Origin: Desulfobacterales bacterium
GTDB lineage: Bacteria > Desulfobacterota > DSM-4660 > Desulfatiglandales > Desulfatiglandaceae
Reading direction: 5' to 3'
NCBI GenBank assembly: GCA_022013615.1
Contig: JAKLQB010000265.1
Coordinates: forward strand, 1 to 8,040
DNA: 8,040 nt
Positions within the stretch are counted from its first letter, which is position 1. The number at the start of each line of letters is the position of its first letter. Shown piece after piece: positions 7,480 through 8,040 of this stretch. A program made the translations under genes and the position numbers. The notes beneath the pieces are model-generated. The model had not been told where the DNA came from. It saw only the letters and a program-made list of their open reading frames with translations, and searched no databases.

Positions 7480-7502
7480 GAAAACCATATTTCGAGGTTT
7501 TC
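7480..7502. repeat. Subterminal hairpin at the right end of the element
   Basis: GAAAACC (7480-7486) pairs with GGTTTTC (7496-7502) around a 9-base loop. The right arm overlaps the right terminal inverted repeat, so both ends of the element can fold into hairpins. Confidence 0.45.
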
Positions 7503-7512
7503 GTTCAGGCAC

Positions 7513-7518
7513 TAGTTA
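7513..7518 (+). repeat. Right copy of flanking direct repeat TAGTTA
   Basis: This copy is identical to 7233-7238 and directly adjoins the right terminal inverted repeat. Confidence 0.6.
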
Positions 7519-7544
7519 ACAAAATTTCTTAGTCCCAAGACTGC

Positions 7545-7579
7545 CAATAGCCAATAGTCAATCGTCAATCGTCAATCCA
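7545..7579 (+). repeat. Five tandem heptads of the CAATCGT type
   Basis: CAATAGC, CAATAGT, CAATCGT, CAATCGT and CAATCCA follow one another without gaps. Read on the other strand this is the GATTGAC array seen left of the element and after yajC. The element therefore lies between inverted arrays. The region 7519-7544 between the element and this array shows nothing recognisable. Confidence 0.8.
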
Positions 7580-7595
7580 AAACAAGTGTCGCCGA

Positions 7596-8040
7596 TTGGT
7601 AAAAAATAGAAAAAAAACATCGCCATTCCGAAGCCTTACCTTTTGGGTGGTAGCCCTGCTGGTGGTCACAGCCGTAACCGCTGGCTGGCTACTGTGGCGC
7701 GGCATATATGATGTTTCTCCCCGGTTTGATTTTGTTCTATTTAGTGTAAATCATGAATCTCGAAAAGTCCTGTCAGGGGAAACTCTCCGTCTCCATCCCA
7801 AAGATAGCGTAAAAATCTTAAAAATCTCAACAAACATGCTTTCGGACCTTGGAGTTCGTCTGGTGTCGAGTGGCTTTGATGTTGGGGCACTGCGGCACGA
7901 ACACATGATAGTATCTGCCCTTTTGCCGAATCAGGAGATATTTGATCATTACAATTTCAGAGTTTGGATTAAGTACCGCAATCAGGACTTGGGGTACATT
8001 GACTGGCAAGTCCAGCCAGGTGCGGAGGACTGGCTTGATA
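7596..8040 (+). CDS. Membrane-anchored protein of unknown function, 3' end outside the window
   Basis: I do not recognise this protein. An open frame runs from a TTG at 7596 to the window edge (148 codons). It begins with a basic N-terminus (MVKNRKKTSPFRS), then a single hydrophobic helix at about residues 15-33 (LTFWVVALLVVTAVTAGWLL). A polar stretch follows, including YDVSPRFDFVLFSVN, then SGETLRLHPKD and VWIKYRNQDLGYIDWQV. This is the layout of a signal-anchored protein whose main domain faces the periplasm. The frame is closed upstream by TAG at 7548-7550, and TTG 7596 is the only start candidate before the helix. No clear Shine-Dalgarno sequence is present. Consistent codons and a sensible topology argue that it is real. 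The gene is separated from secF by 400 bases of repeats, so it is probably a separate transcript. Confidence 0.7.
   Translation, partial: MVKNRKKTSPFRSLTFWVVALLVVTAVTAGWLLWRGIYDVSPRFDFVLFSVNHESRKVLSGETLRLHPKDSVKILKISTNMLSDLGVRLVSSGFDVGALRHEHMIVSALLPNQEIFDHYNFRVWIKYRNQDLGYIDWQVQPGAEDWLD

Larger units (their letters stand above)
7239..7512. mobile_element. MITE-like non-autonomous element, 274 bp
   Basis: The ends are perfect 17-base terminal inverted repeats: GTGCCTGAACGAAAACC at 7239-7255 and its reverse complement at 7496-7512. They are flanked by the direct repeat TAGTTA on both sides. The interior holds a heptad run, a GC-rich hairpin and AT-rich sequence near the right end, with no plausible transposase. 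A 60-codon open frame inside (7279-7461) lacks protein-like character. The structure fits a miniature inverted-repeat element mobilised in trans. TA at both outer borders would suit the IS630/Tc1-mariner type, while a 6-base duplication would point elsewhere. The parent family is not identified. Confidence 0.65.

Noticed and set aside
7545..7579. Possible CRISPR-like array
   Set aside because: The units are 7 bases and directly adjacent with no spacers, so this is a simple tandem repeat.

Overview
The window holds a housekeeping block on the + strand. Its core is the order queA - tgt - yajC - secD - secF, preceded by a UPF0182-family gene and a small DUF2065 gene. A repeat-rich intergenic region follows secF, and the start of an unrecognised membrane-anchored protein runs off the right edge. 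The gene order, the protein sequences and the gaps full of short degenerate tandem repeats suggest a Gram-negative bacterium. My best guess is a deltaproteobacterium (Desulfobacterota, sulfate-reducer type); this is an inference from family resemblance, not a computed placement.

Layout. Bases 1-1426 carry the C-terminal, mostly extracytoplasmic half of a UPF0182 protein. The expected N-terminal multi-helix half is missing, and a hydrophobic helix-like segment lies in another frame at the left edge, so the 5' part looks rearranged. The stop codon overlaps the start of a 61-residue DUF2065 membrane protein (1423-1608). A 55-base gap with a possible promoter leads into queA (1664-2719) and then tgt (2763-3878, UUG start). 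These two enzymes carry out successive late steps of queuosine synthesis in tRNA. Next come yajC (3975-4289), secD (4430-6031, GUG start) and secF (6122-7195), the accessory complex of the Sec translocon. yajC, secD and secF have clear Shine-Dalgarno sequences; queA and tgt do not.

The gaps are the unusual part. tgt-yajC, yajC-secD, secD-secF and the region after secF each contain short tandem arrays with 7-, 8- or 9-base units. A 13-mer, GATTGACGATTGA, is shared by two gaps and appears inverted in the second. Within the 400-base region after secF, 7239-7512 has the structure of a small non-autonomous transposable element (MITE-like). It has 17-base perfect terminal inverted repeats, a 6-base flanking direct repeat TAGTTA (or a TA duplication), internal hairpins and no plausible gene. 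It sits between oppositely oriented heptad arrays.

The other notable point is SecF: it carries about 48 extra residues between its second and third canonical membrane segments, which look like an additional pair of transmembrane helices. No CRISPR array, tRNA, rRNA or obvious defence system is visible.
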